From assembly GCF_001540865.1 (NCBI RefSeq), contig NC_033632.1, positions 9,664,388 through 9,728,387 on the forward strand: 64,000 nt of DNA. The letters run 5' to 3'. Made by a program: the position numbers and the translations under genes. Under the pieces are notes generated by a model, which saw only the letters and a list, made by a program, of their open reading frames with translations, was not told the DNA's origin and ran no database searches. Numbering within the stretch: the first letter of the stretch is position 1; every line of letters begins with the position of its first letter. This document shows positions 1-12,778 of the stretch, in pieces. Source of the stretch: Ananas comosus (Eukaryota; Streptophyta; Magnoliopsida; Poales; Bromeliaceae).

Positions 1-3000
1 CATATCCCGAGGAGTGTAAAGAAGATTCTAGAAATAGTGAGGCTATAATTTATTTTAAAATTCCCTAAAATTACAAAATTTTAAAATCAAATATCACATA
101 TCTAACTTGAATCTTTACTCTCTGCGCAAGCTTAATGGACTGCTCTCCAATATCTCTCTCGTATTCTCTGACACAAAAATCCTTAACTGAAACTAATTAT
201 CCCGCCGGTGGCCAAACTGCAAAGGAATTTAAAAATAGTTTTAAATTCCAAGAAGCTTCTGCATTGTTCTCTCGACTAGAAAACCTCTCATGTACTAAGC
301 CGGCCAATAATAACCGAAGAGTCAGTCTGTTCAGTTTTGTTTACAATGATGCAAAAGACCTTGAGGACTGAAATTCGCATGAAACTGGACAAGGATTGCT
401 ATAGTTAATCTGATACTAGCAATCCTTTTCCTGTATCAGTATGGAAAAGTTTATTGTAACTACATAAAATAAAATGATGCAACCAACGGTTAGCTTTTAT
501 GAAGATATGTTATAACAATAAAGGGGACTTTGAAAAGTTAAAGGCCCTCGTTCTCAGCTTGTGAGGCGAGCTATCCTCTCCAAATAGAAGTCTAATTGTA
601 AGAAGAAATCATGTGTACCTCGGCAGAAGGAAACAAAACCGAAGACAATGCCAAGAGAGATAACCCTAATAAAAAAGCCGCTAACAAAGAAAACTGTTTT
701 CCACTGGCAATGTTGACGGCCATATGAAAGCAACGTCCTGTCTACCTGGAAAGGCCTAAAAGCAATAAGAGGAGAGGGAACACCTCGAAGTGATGTAGAC
801 TTGCTCAGTAATAGAAACTATAATCTTAATCGTTCATTCTATTCTCGTTTGATTAATACGTACTAATTTAGTGCTTATTTGTACTATCAATTATAGTTAA
901 AAAAAGAGAGGGCTTTAGGGAAGGTGTAACCCTAAATTGGTATGTCAACTGGAGCAAGAGTGCAACATGTGCTTGCTAACACCCTATACTTATGCGAACT
1001 AACCGTCATGATTATGTTTTATTAAAAATATGTCACGTACCTTGTTCTGGAGATGTAAGAAATTTGATTTCTATTCTTTTCACATTAGATGTTTAATTTT
1101 GACAAAATACATAACGTATAGAGTTATTTTAAATAATAATTATTAGCTGTGTTCTATGATTTTGACAGTCGTTAATCCATTTACAATATGATTTATGCAA
1201 ATATTTCTGAGCAATAGTGGACTGCTGTTGGATCTAGAATAGATCTAGAGATGAGATAAACCTAACAGTATATTTTGCAGGCTCAGTCTGTCATATTCAT
1301 AAAGCAAGAATCAATAAATTGGATAAAGATGGGGCTTTTACGGCTCATTGACTTAAGCTTATCCAGTTTGTGAATACTTGTTAAAAAAAAAATTGATCTA
1401 AAACTTTGTAGGACCAACAGAAAGGGCACTGAGATACTTTTTCCTGTATAAGGTCACTGATGTTGTGGCCATTTGTGTGCATCTAGGGTGTTATCTCTAC
1501 TCGTCAAACCTTTTACGGGAGTATTATCCACGGTAGGAATGTGTATCTATGAAACACAAATCAGCCTTTGAAAGTCAAATAATTCCAGATATGAAGTAAA
1601 AAAAACTGAAAAATCATCTCAGTATTCTCGATCAGATCGAGGAGGAGAATACCTAGTGGAGAGTTCCTAGAAATTATCTAAAAAAAAAAAAACACATAGT
1701 CATCAACAGTGACTCCTTCCGGAACACCATTAACTCAAACGGGTGTCAGAACGAAAACCGAACCTTATTGGATATATCTAGTTCCATATACTTCACGAAT
1801 ATATTCCTTTATTTACTTTGGCGGACATTCTTTTGCTTCCCTGCCAGCTTACTTGTTAAATAGAGTCCCTCTAAATCATGTTCAGCTACCATGGCGTATG
1901 AGATTGCATGGTAAGAAAGCTCAAGTCTTGTCATATAAAATTTGGTGTCCACCCATGTTAAGCGACTAGCACGGCGACAATATAGGTAGTTCAGAGGGCT
2001 CGTTTTATTGATATCCTAAAGAAACTTAGGTTACTTCTTTTATAATCACAGAGAATCACAATGTAGTGGATCTCGATATGCATTTTCTTCGAAAAAAAAC
2101 ATTTTCTTCAAAAGGACTAGAGAAGAAAAAGTTGACTCGAAGAGAGAGTCTCTGACAGAGGCACGAGTCATCAAACCTACAGAGGACCTATTCAAGCTTA
2201 GCCAAATACATGTAGTTACCAACCCTCACCGCTTCTGTAGTCGAGAGAATTCCTTACTCCTACTAAAACAGAACTAGTAACTGAGTTATAGAGATGTAGA
2301 GGCAAATGTTCCTCATGGGAATAGGGAACATGGATAGATTCCAAAACTACAACAAGGCGATTCTGACATCGATCCGAGAATGCTGATGCATGAATCAGAA
2401 ATTGCTCAATGAATTCAACCACGGTTTGGATTTGGAGAGCCAACAAAGTATATACCTATGCGGTAAATGATCTAACAAAAGAAAGATAGTCGATGGAAAG
2501 GTGGAGACTTATAAAGTAAAGGCTGGGTTTGCGAAAGGTTTATATCAACAGGGCAACATTACTAATCAGAGAACTTTTTCACACGTGACCATGCATTAAT
2601 CAATTCGAACACTGCTTGCCCTTACAGCATACTATGATATGAGATTCTGGCAAATTGGATATGGAAAATGCCTCCTAAATGGATATTTGAGAAGATATCT
2701 ATATGTATGCACTTTAGGTTCAATTTCCCGTGACGAAAGTGAAATTAATGCAAGTTCAACGTCTAGTTTATGACTTAACAAGCATCTCGACCTTGGGATT
2801 ACTCGTTTCAACGACTGAACTTCAATCGTTTGATTTCGTTAAGAAAGGAGGAACCATGGTTTATAAGAAGTCAATGGGACTGTCACATTTCATCGTAATT
2901 GTATGTGGAATACATTCTCCTAATGGGAATGAACATCCAATGCTAACTCATTAAAATATGGGTTTTCTAAAAATTCTCTATAAAAGACTAGAGAAAGCAT

Positions 3001-3852
3001 CCTATATTTGGGATAAAAGGTCTGAGAGATAACTTCTAAAGATGCTAGCCTCTCACATAAAATTTACATAGAAGGGTGTCTGAAGATTTCAGCATGAAAA
3101 CCCAAAAGGAGACTTTTACCTCTAGAAACATGGAATTTATCTCTCTAAGAATAATGCCCAAACATTTGAAGAGATTCAACGTATGAGTAAAACCTTTATG
3201 CATGCAGTATAGGGGACTATGTACCGCCGCTATGTACAACGACTGATATCGCGCCTTGCTGTATGTCACATGTAGATATCCAATCTAACCAGGTGAGGAG
3301 CACTGTATGCGTGAAAGAACATAACTCAAGTACTGAGAAGGACTAATGATATGTTCTGCCTTAGCAGGAGGAGATTGAAATAAATGGATATACTGATTCA
3401 GACTTTATTTTAATGTTACTGATAGAAAGTCAGCGTCAGAATAGGTTCTTACCTGCCATGGGCTCTGTGTATTGGAAGAGTTCCAAACAAAATTATTGCT
3501 AGACTCTACTCATGAAACATAGTAATATCGCCGCAACTGCGAAGCTGCAAAAAGCCTCTGTTCAAGAAATTTGTTCGAAACTAGGTGATGATCCTCCTCG
3601 TATGTCATACCATATAGCGACAAAGGACATAGCCCATACTAAGAGCCCAGGTTCATCAGAAGTCAAGCATAGCCGAGCGGCGTTTAATATTATACGCGAT
3701 ACCTCGACAAGAAATACATTCGATATGCAGAAAGTAGACTCTATTGATAACGCAACCATTGACTAACGGCCACTTAGCCAGCAGAAGACTGAAGTCCACC
3801 TTGAGAAATGGAGTTTAGGTATATTGTGTAGATTTAGTGTCATAGTGGAGAT
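1..3852 (+). pseudogene. Decayed Ty1/copia internal region (gag, integrase, reverse transcriptase, RNase H)
   Basis: A Ty1/copia polyprotein can be followed in order on the plus strand, although stops and frameshifts break every frame. A zinc-knuckle-like stretch of gag lies near 690-745. A GAG-pre-integrase stretch lies near 1280-1400. The integrase motif RSDRGGEY is read at 1629-1652, followed by a proline-rich stretch and AYLLNRVP-like residues at 1709-1969. Reverse transcriptase begins near 2500 and includes a DMENAFLNGYL-like motif at 2656-2690. RNase H-like residues lie near 3380-3600. The order integrase then reverse transcriptase is diagnostic of copia rather than gypsy. The longest remaining open piece is only about 85 codons, so this is an old relic. 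The 5' LTR is not recognised and probably lies left of the window. Order and motifs are seen; the family assignment is from known copia structure. Confidence 0.8.
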
Positions 3853-5540
3853 TGTTAATGTATCCCTAAAAAGCCACAGGCCGACTATATATATTTTCTA
3901 GACATAAAATTTGTAACTGATTTTAAAATACTTATAAATATATTTGGTTTATTTTCATTATAGGTGTCATTGTCCATGAATCCGTCCAAGAATTAATAAG
4001 ATAATGAAATACTATTCCTCAAGATTGAGAATTGAGACATTTCATTGGTTAATTCTAAATGCTCCTGATCAATGATATCACGGAGACTTATTTGATCCGT
4101 AATTGATGCATAGGTCCTTTCACTTTTGGTTACACTAGTCCTCGATCGACATGAGGGACACTGAGCGAATATGCAGGTTTGTTGAAGAACAAGGGACCGA
4201 GCGTGACCACGCGAGAATACTTGGATTCTAACCACATCGCCAGACTTACTCAATATTGTAGTAGTGTGAATCTTTGACTCAGTGCTCTGACTATTCACAA
4301 TGATGTTATTGCATTTTTGACGTCATAACCACCTTGGTCCTAGCATTCAGTCCTTGCGGGCATGTTGGCTGCAGGAAGTATCATTGTAGATAGGGTGCTC
4401 ACTAGAATAGAATCTATCTCCCCTAGTATAGGGTGTAGCCTATGTGATTTATGAGACCGAGTTAAAACCTTGGCCAGGCAGAGTTAATAGCGGAAAAGGT
4501 TTTCAATTAAGAAACTTATCGAATAAATTAAACATATGAACAGACCGATAGGGGTTTGACGATTTATTCATAACCTCCGTCATCGGACTCATTATATAAG
4601 ATAAATCACAGCGTAACTGCACGCCAGAGGTTCAGTATCCATTCTACTGGAATCGCACTATAAATGCTAGGCGTCACTGGTGGATTGTGAGACTCATTGA
4701 GAATATTCTAAATATCGATAATTCTTATTGGGTCTGAGTTTGAATTATTCACGATCACACTGAAAAGAGTTTCAGTGAATTGTTGATATCGACCCAAATA
4801 TATCTCACTACCAGATAAATAGAACCTCTATGGGGTCACACACAAAGAGATTATGATTGATGTATAGCTAATCGCGATTTATTGAATCGCGCCGAAGGTA
4901 CCTGATTGTCAACATATGTTGATAATTTGACCATTTGTAATTATTATCAAGATTAGCTGGATTAAAGTGTAAATACAAGAGAGACATTACTCATAATTAG
5001 TAAATATAAGAGGACTTATGGCAAATATCTGCATATATTTGATAAGATAAATTAATTATAAAGTTCAAGTCGAATCAAATGGATTGACTGATCTAACTAA
5101 AAGAAAAGAATAAATTTTAAATCTATATTGTACTACTTAATGTTTATATTATTAAAAAGAGGATTAATTCTCCTATAATAACATACGATTTAGTAAAATC
5201 CTAGCCGCATCTCTCTTTTCTCTCTCATCCATCTTCTAGCAAATAGACGTTCTTATGCAAGGAGCTAGCACCCCGTTAGACATCCGATCAAACAGAACCT
5301 GTATGAATAACCTATAAGGCCGTAACACAGTTGCGGCTTCAGAGAACGAATCACGTCATCAACTGAGGAGATCTATCCGCCGAAAAAGGTAAAATTCGAT
5401 CTTGCTTTTCTCCCTTTAATTCTAAAGAACATGAGGGATCCAATACGTTGGTTTGAAGATTGGAATTCTCTAGAAGTTTCAAAATTCAATTTGTTTGATT
5501 ATTTTTCCGCTTGTTTTACCGTACGCAAATCTTCTAACCA
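3853..5540 (+). repeat. Probable 3' LTR of the copia relic
   Basis: The pol remnant ends in a purine-rich tract (near 3842-3852) that runs into TGTTAATG, the arrangement expected of a polypurine tract and an LTR start. The following 1.7 kb contains no coding signal and ends in pyrimidine-rich and AT-rich sequence. The right boundary is uncertain because no second LTR is available in the window for comparison; I place it near 5540 from the change in composition. The length would be long for a copia LTR but not exceptional. Confidence 0.5.
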
Positions 5541-7491
5541 GACACCATCTCCAAGAGGTTAAGATGAGGTGGGGGATTATCATAAGAATGTATTTGAGCT
5601 TTCCCTTTTCTAAACATCACTGTTTTATATCATTACGTCTCTTGAGAATTAGATAGTACACATATTTAATTCGTGAATGGATTTTGGTGGTCATGTGCTT
5701 ATACAGCATATACCTAGAAATAGGGTTTAACTCTTTATTATGTCATAAAATAAACGTAAATAATAAATAAGTCTTATGTGACTTTGGAACTAAGATGAAT
5801 AATATCAACATGAAACCCAGGAGAGAATATAGATAAGAAATAAGTGATATAGACAACTATTCGTAGTTTAACTAGAGAAACAAGTCAATTGTGAATGAAC
5901 TTAGAAAAACAACACTACAGGACATTGTGATAGGTGCGACTAAATAACGAAAGTCTCAACCTTTTGAACTATACAATTAAAAGCCGATTACCCTCCGATC
6001 CCTAGTATACATAATAGAAAGCCTCAATTCTATATCCTTAACTCCCTATGCGTACTTGGAGATATCAATTGCCTTCACTCAAGCTTACCGATTGGAAGAA
6101 GATCTAATTCTGCCCGGACTCTATGAGTATTAAAATGAAAATGAAAAAACTCACTAGTTAATTAAATATATGAAATGATTTGGACAATCAATAGGCCATA
6201 ATATATTATACATGATGACATCTGTGTAACCGCTAGGTAGTCCTTATGTTAAAAATATTATCTTTGGCAAATTATTACAATGGTCATTATTGTTCATATC
6301 TATACTGCATGAAAGTTTATCTTGATAAATCACATCTTCATCATCATGCATCTTACCATTAAATTGCTCTTATATAAAATCTGATATTACTATGTATGTC
6401 CATTAGAAAAATTTTGGATTTTAGTTTTATGATTCTATAAACTTTTTATAACTATAAAAATATATAAGCGACATCCTAATAAATGTCAAAATGATCTTAG
6501 AAATCTTGACATTATGCTTCACTATTAAGCTTTGACGACATAGCTCATTGCTGATATGACCCTTATACATTAGTTGAAATCTTATGTTATATGTCTATTG
6601 TGATACTATTTCATTTATTTACATCCAAGACATTTAAGTTTGTATTTTGTTTTGTCCTTCGGATGGACTAGAGTGTTGAGGTTTACAATGTAGTGTGGGA
6701 TGTCGTAGCTCTTGACTATGTGATCGTGTCCAAGTTTATCTAAACGATTGGATGTAATGCACTGAACTTTTACAATAGCAGAGTTCTAAGTAATGAATAT
6801 AAAAAACATATTTGAAAATTTAATAGTATTTGAAAACGTTTGACAGAATTTTTGGCAGGCAAAATGATGCTAAATGACTTAGAAAGCAAAAAATCTGCAT
6901 TACTGACGAGCTATCAGTTAGATACAATACTATGAAGCTACAAGATGGCTGGAAGAACTTCAGGTTTTATGAAACTCCCCCTTGACGTATACTAGGAAGG
7001 GCGGTATCGATACACCAATAAAAGACAGCAATTCCAACTTCGGTTGCCTATCAACCTCGAAGTAACTAATACACTATAAAGAGTTAAATAGGTACTGACT
7101 GCCTTTCTATACCTGTACCCGAACTCTAAAACTTCAATTGGTTGGTACTAATACCCAATATTTGTAGGGTAATTAAGTTCAAATTGCTGGATTGTAACGC
7201 TAACACAAACTATCCCAAAAGCACGTGTTGATAGTAAGGGTCCACTATATCGTCACTTAGGGCTCAGCCACATCGCGCTCGCCGGACTTACACTGAGCTC
7301 AAACCACCTAAACTTGGGTCATTGTTTGGCTCCATTGTTGTTAGTCTCTATGTGAACCGCACTCTACTCAACTTATTAGGCTCACCCAACTCAACTTATT
7401 AGTCTCCTAGGCCTATTGTCATGGGCAAGATGTTGACCCTATTTTAGCCTAATAAAAATAGCAAACAATTCCTCCACCGTCAACACCTACC
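5541..7491. other. AT-rich intergenic DNA with no recognised gene
   Basis: No reading frame of note, no splice-consistent exon series and no recognisable transposon motif was found here. Composition is AT-rich throughout and frames are closed by frequent stops. Confidence 0.6.
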
Positions 7492-9201
7492 TGTCACACG
7501 TCCCCGAGCCAGAATCCTTTTGCCGTTCGAGAGCGTCGAACATACGCCGAACGACAGAGCCTCCCCTGTCCGCCCAGCCAGCCACATTATCGTAAGAGTG
7601 AAATTGCATAACGGCAAGCCATACACAATGGCTTGGCACGACGGCAAGCAATAGCAATATGAAAGTAAATAACTACACTTAGAACTCATTACATTGCATC
7701 ATTCTTATTCATCATTTCTCCAAAAGTAAACATTGATATTTAAATAGATTCTTTTACATATATCAGTCCTTCTCAATTAACAACTATAAAATCGAAATAT
7801 CAAGATGATTAGCAAAGCGTTGATGCAACTATTAAATCAAACATCTCGCGGCTACTTACCTAGGCCGTGAGCCATTACCGCGTCGTCTGCCGGCTCGCTC
7901 GGTCCCCGGCTTTCTGTGAAATAGGGGTGTGAGAACTACACAAAGTTTTCCAGTGTTTCGGCACAACACCCTAAACATATCTCTACTAGGTCATCAGACC
8001 GCATAAAGACATAGACGAAAGAAAGTAACCACTAATCAATACAAACTAATTATGCCTGAACAAATTAAAAGCGATGCTCGATAGTCATGCTCATGATTAA
8101 TACAGATACAATTTTTTACTCAATCTCCTGTAATCGTATGTTTCAACCCTCAAACAAACTCACCCAACCCAAAATTCTATCAACTGGGAATTACCGCTAC
8201 AACCGAATAGTACCGCCTCTTGGGAAATACCGCTACGACCATCAGTGATGTCGACTCCGGAGTCACCATGCCCTAGGGAGTTTCTACTCTGAGCAAGGAA
8301 CTAAAGGTGAGTACTATCAACCCTACATTGAGATTCCAAGTTCATCCATTCTTAACTTAAGGAAGACCATGACTCAATGACCCTAACTCTAAGAGTTGAA
8401 TGTCATAATAAACTTAATCATCTCTTTCTTTGCATTCTTACTATACCCTAGTGCATATACACTACCAAAGTTCTTGTACTGTATGCACACATTATTCTTA
8501 AGTGCCTATTTTCTTGTTCACCATGCAAAGGCCCACACTTTGTTTTCTCAAATGTTTCTAAAACTCATCATATGTCACTCGTTAACATCTATGTCATGTG
8601 TCACTTTATTTACGTCAATCCCTTCTAGATCTTGTCACCATTCAGCATACATAAGGGTTAGCATTCTCCACATTCTTACAAGTATTTAAACATACATTGA
8701 ATTATCATCATGCAAAAGAGTTTCCAATTTTAAACACTATATTCAAAATGCTCAAATATTACATATGTCAAAACATACACTTAGACATAAAGAAATTTTC
8801 TGAGTCCTTGAATGCACCACCCACCTCCGATTGGTCGTGTAGGATATAGAAACCCGATCTCGACTTAATGAAAGCATTCCGCCGTCCTATAACCAAAATA
8901 TTTTGCCATATTAAGCCTTTTGTTACATGAACCTACTTAAACATTTCGTAACGTCCACACGGAGTTGTCCAACCCGTCGAGGACACCCCCAATTAGTATC
9001 TACGATCAATTCGCCCTTGAAAAATCCTAGGCAAAAGCCCAATTACCCAACAATGCCATCATAGGGCTTGTCCACTTAGACTGATCTTGTTGTCTAAGCA
9101 AATGATAGCTTATAGAATCACTTGGAACTCCTAATAAGTTCTAACTCTGCAAACAACCCAGGCATCTCTAACTCAACCGCCAAAGGTTCACCATACATAG
9201 A
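7492..9201 (-). repeat. Diverged long gypsy LTR, copy A (broken by assembly gap)
   Basis: The plus strand begins with a TGTCACACGTCCCCGAGCC-like terminus. It shares a run of landmarks with the copies at 12779 and 20976: a block about CGAACATACGCCGAACGACAG, then AATGGCTTGGCACGACGGCAAG-type sequence, then a GCCGGCTCGCTCGGTCCC block near 7890. It also shares the block around 8800-9100 (ATGCACCACCCACC, ACACCCCCAATTAG) with the copy at 22967-24576. I orient it on the minus strand because the related copies have gypsy coding remnants on that strand next to their right end. The right end is lost in the run of N. It holds no gene. Confidence 0.6.
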
Positions 9202-9301
9202 NNNNNNNNNNNNNNNNNNNNNNNNNNNNNNNNNNNNNNNNNNNNNNNNNNNNNNNNNNNNNNNNNNNNNNNNNNNNNNNNNNNNNNNNNNNNNNNNNNN
9301 N
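9202..9301. other. Assembly gap of 100 N
   Basis: A run of exactly 100 N, the conventional size for a gap of unknown length. It falls inside or at the end of LTR copy A. Confidence 0.95.
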
Positions 9302-10714
9302 ATGGAAAGATGAGTAAAATGATTAAGGAAATGCTCACGTCAACATCAAACACTCTCCACCTCCATCAAATGGGCAAATCATATGATCGATACTTAAGGT
9401 GAGTGGAATTTCAAACAAACGTGATGGATTTGCCTATTTTTTTTACTCTATCGAATCTCTTCTATTTTCTTAAATGTTGATATTGATTATTTAAATGAGA
9501 AGCAATTCAATATTAAGATATAGTTTTCTTCTTACTTCCACTACTAAAGTATTAGGTCTTTGCAAACTTGTTGGGTGGGTTATTCATGCATTTTAAATAT
9601 CAATTTAGTGATATGCAAACTTCTTGGGTCTTATTCATGCAATTTAATATCAATTTAGTTAAATGCAAGCCTTTATAAAAGATGGTCACTAAATTGTTAA
9701 TCTTATACAGTTGTTACTTATGTTTTTTTAAAGATAATTTGGTTTAGAATGTATGATTTGCTTATTTTCTTTACTCGATAAAATGTTTAAATATTTTTGT
9801 TGTAGAACTATTAAATTTTGGTTCTAATGTTTGTATTTTCTCTTGTAGATAGTCCATGCCAGCAATTTTGGGCAGGAATGATGGCTAGTAGATGAAGTGC
9901 AAAGCCTGCCAGCGTTTTGGGCAATGTGAATTATGGCTAGTAGATTGGAAGTGCAAGCTATTGAAAGTTATTGATATCTTTTTTGGCTTCTTTGAAATAC
10001 GATGAATTACTAATTTATTGTTACACTTTTGGTTAATATAATAGTATAATATATGTACATATTGTTGGGTGATCGTTCACACATGTAGTGTATGGACTTC
10101 ACACATGTAGTGGTATGGATAATTCAAAACTATGGTTTGAGTTAAGTTGTGAATGCTACTAGTATATTATTAATGAAATACTATTCTAATTTTGAAAATG
10201 ATTCAATTCTTTTGTGTGATTAATTTGGGTTTTATACATATTTGGAATGTGAAAGAAGATCTGCTTAGAATTTAATAAATAGCATGCCTGAATCATGAAA
10301 TCATGAGAAAATTTTATTGTAGCGACAGAAAGATTCTGGTCGTTATAATATCGCTTAAAATTTATATAAAGTGGATAGTTTTGTTAGCGACGGAAAGTTG
10401 GCGCTAGCAGGATAGTTATGGTAAAATTACAATGCGAAATCTCAAACTGCGTCGCTAAGATGGTCTACTTTATAATTGTTTTGGTCATTAATACTTACTC
10501 ATTAACGAAACGGGAAGGTTGCCTATCAGCTTTTGTTACTAACGAAGGTTAACATTGATCAGGGTCGTTCAAATGCATTTAACGAAGGGGAAGCGAATAA
10601 CGACGGTTTGACGACGTTTTCGATGGACCGTTGTACTGTTGTTTTAACGACAGGAAATAGAATCTATAACGACCGTTTTTCCCTGTCTTTATATATATAT
10701 TAATCTTGTAGTGT
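9302..10714. mobile_element. Terminal part of a CACTA-like element
   Basis: The right edge ends in AATCTTGTAGTG at 10703-10714, the inverted form of the CACTACAAG terminus of CACTA (En/Spm) elements. The preceding 400 bp contain repeated short motifs related to AACGACGGTTT and CGTCGTTA, typical subterminal repeats. Around 9842-9960 a motif of the type GGGCA.GAATGATGGCTAGTAGAT occurs twice, and a 50-bp stretch with ATGCAAACTT.TTGGGT is duplicated near 9556-9665. No transposase frame remains. The other end is not seen and may lie in the N gap. Confidence 0.55.
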
Positions 10715-12778
10715 ACGAAACATTCAAGCATGCGCATCATCTACACTCGATATCCCCCACAGAATCAAAAATAAAAATCAAGTGAGTGGTACCTCGAGGG
10801 GAACCGGACTTGCTAAGCTGCAAGGTCAAGTTCACCATGACCCAGCATGACAACCGAAATTTTAAAGTCTCATCGACAATTCCCACCGAAGCTTCAAGCC
10901 AACGGAAACGAACCAACGGTTGCATCCAAAATTGAAACAAGGTGTACCTAACGTCGAAAAGCCAAGACAATCAACAATCGACAAGTTGTGGATCCGGAAA
11001 TGTGATATCTTTCCTTGCACTCTTTGTCTTAGTTTGTTTTAATAGTTTATGTAATGCTATTGATGGTGCACTTAATTAGATAGTTTAAATAATAATATAC
11101 ATATACATGTATAGAAGAAACGATTTTGGGAATGACCATGAAATATTATATTTTGTATTAAAATCGTTAATTGAAGATAGAGTGTTTTTGATAATAAAAA
11201 TTGTGAGAAGGAGAAGAAATTGAAAATCATATTTGCGAGAATTAAAATTTGCAGAAGTATTGTAGAACGGCTATTTAGAGCGTTCAATTCATATTAAGTT
11301 AAATCATGATTTACTTAGGTCGGTTTTACGTCCACGCTTTATTATTTTGACAATAAGTTTATGTATGAATGATTGCTGAATACATGATATTAATCAAAAT
11401 TTTGAAATAAAATTTATCTTTTGGTGATTAATGTCATCGTTGGTTGTGGTTGTTGGATTTGATTGAGTGCAGATATCTGGCTAGGTGGACCAAAATTTGT
11501 GCAAAATTATGTTTTCAATTGTCGAGACTTGTCTAGATTTAGGCGGATTTGGAATTAGTTAGAAAAAAATGAAAAGAGAGAAAAAAGATATCATTCTACA
11601 TTGTAAAAGTAGTGGAGGACAGTGAGTTAAAATGTGGAAGAAGTACATCCAAAAAGAAGTTGTGAAAACTACCACCACTGGATTGAAAGAGCTTACCACC
11701 CCGGTCGTCTGTAAGTGTATTGTGAAAAAGCTACCAACAAATGAAAAATGTATTTAATGAACCGGAAAGGTTTGAAAAAAATTGAATATATTAAATTTTC
11801 GGAGGTATAAGGTGGTAGGCATGAAAAGATGCTCAAAAGAGCTCCCGGTGCAGTATTAGCTTTAAACATCTCTATTTTGAACGAGTTGCGACAAATTGGT
11901 GTCAATATTGTTGAATTCTCCGAAAAATTATTTTTCATTCAACTTACACCCCCCCCCCCTCGTTGATGGCTTTGAATCATTTAGATTATTTTCGATAACA
12001 AATTTTGATGTTTCGATGTATTGTGGAATTAATAAAATATTTATTTCATCATAACTGATTTTGGAGTACAAACTTTTGAGATTCTTATGGATTATTTTTT
12101 TCTTCGATTTTGAAGGTTTTTTTAGAAAAAAAAATTCACAATTTCACGAATCTGGGCAATATGTCTACCGCGGTTACAAATCAACTGTGCGGTTTTAAAC
12201 CGGTACACAGGGTTTTGTTTTCTCTCAAATCTATATTCAAATCACGTCCCTTTTCTCATCTAAAAAATCTCCAGCACCATTCTCCTTCAGATCCACGTGT
12301 TCTCCCAAGATCTGAAGATTCAGGGTGCCATTTAATCACTAATCCCGGTTTTTGCATATTTTCAAAACTTTCCAGGTTGAAGCAAGATCTCTATTCTTAA
12401 CCCATGGTTTATGCAATTTTCTGCCTGTTGATCAGTTTTTAGAACATATATTCTTGCTTTTTAGAACAGCTTAGATCATGTTATAATGCTTATTTTTGTT
12501 GATCTATGATTCTGTACGCTCATTCATACATGGAATTTCGGAAGATTTTTGTTGGAGATGTCCTTTTGATAGAAAAATCTTGCTTGCGGATTTGTTTAAA
12601 TAGTGCGTGTTATACATTCTAATTTATTTAGAAAAATTTGTTCACTATTTTACAGATTTTTATTGAAAATTTGGTTGCAAGGCTTATTCTTTTGTATAGC
12701 GAAAAATGGCAATTTTCGCTCGTGATTGCCATTTTGGTGCTGATGGCCACGCGTGTGGTCGTCGGTGGTGTCGGAGGC
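10715..12778. other. Intergenic DNA with no recognised gene
   Basis: Moderately AT-rich sequence. A 270-bp stretch (10715-10985) is less AT-rich and resembles decayed retrotransposon sequence, but I could not match it to a domain. A run of C occurs near 11949-11959. Open frames here are short and without recognisable motifs. Confidence 0.5.
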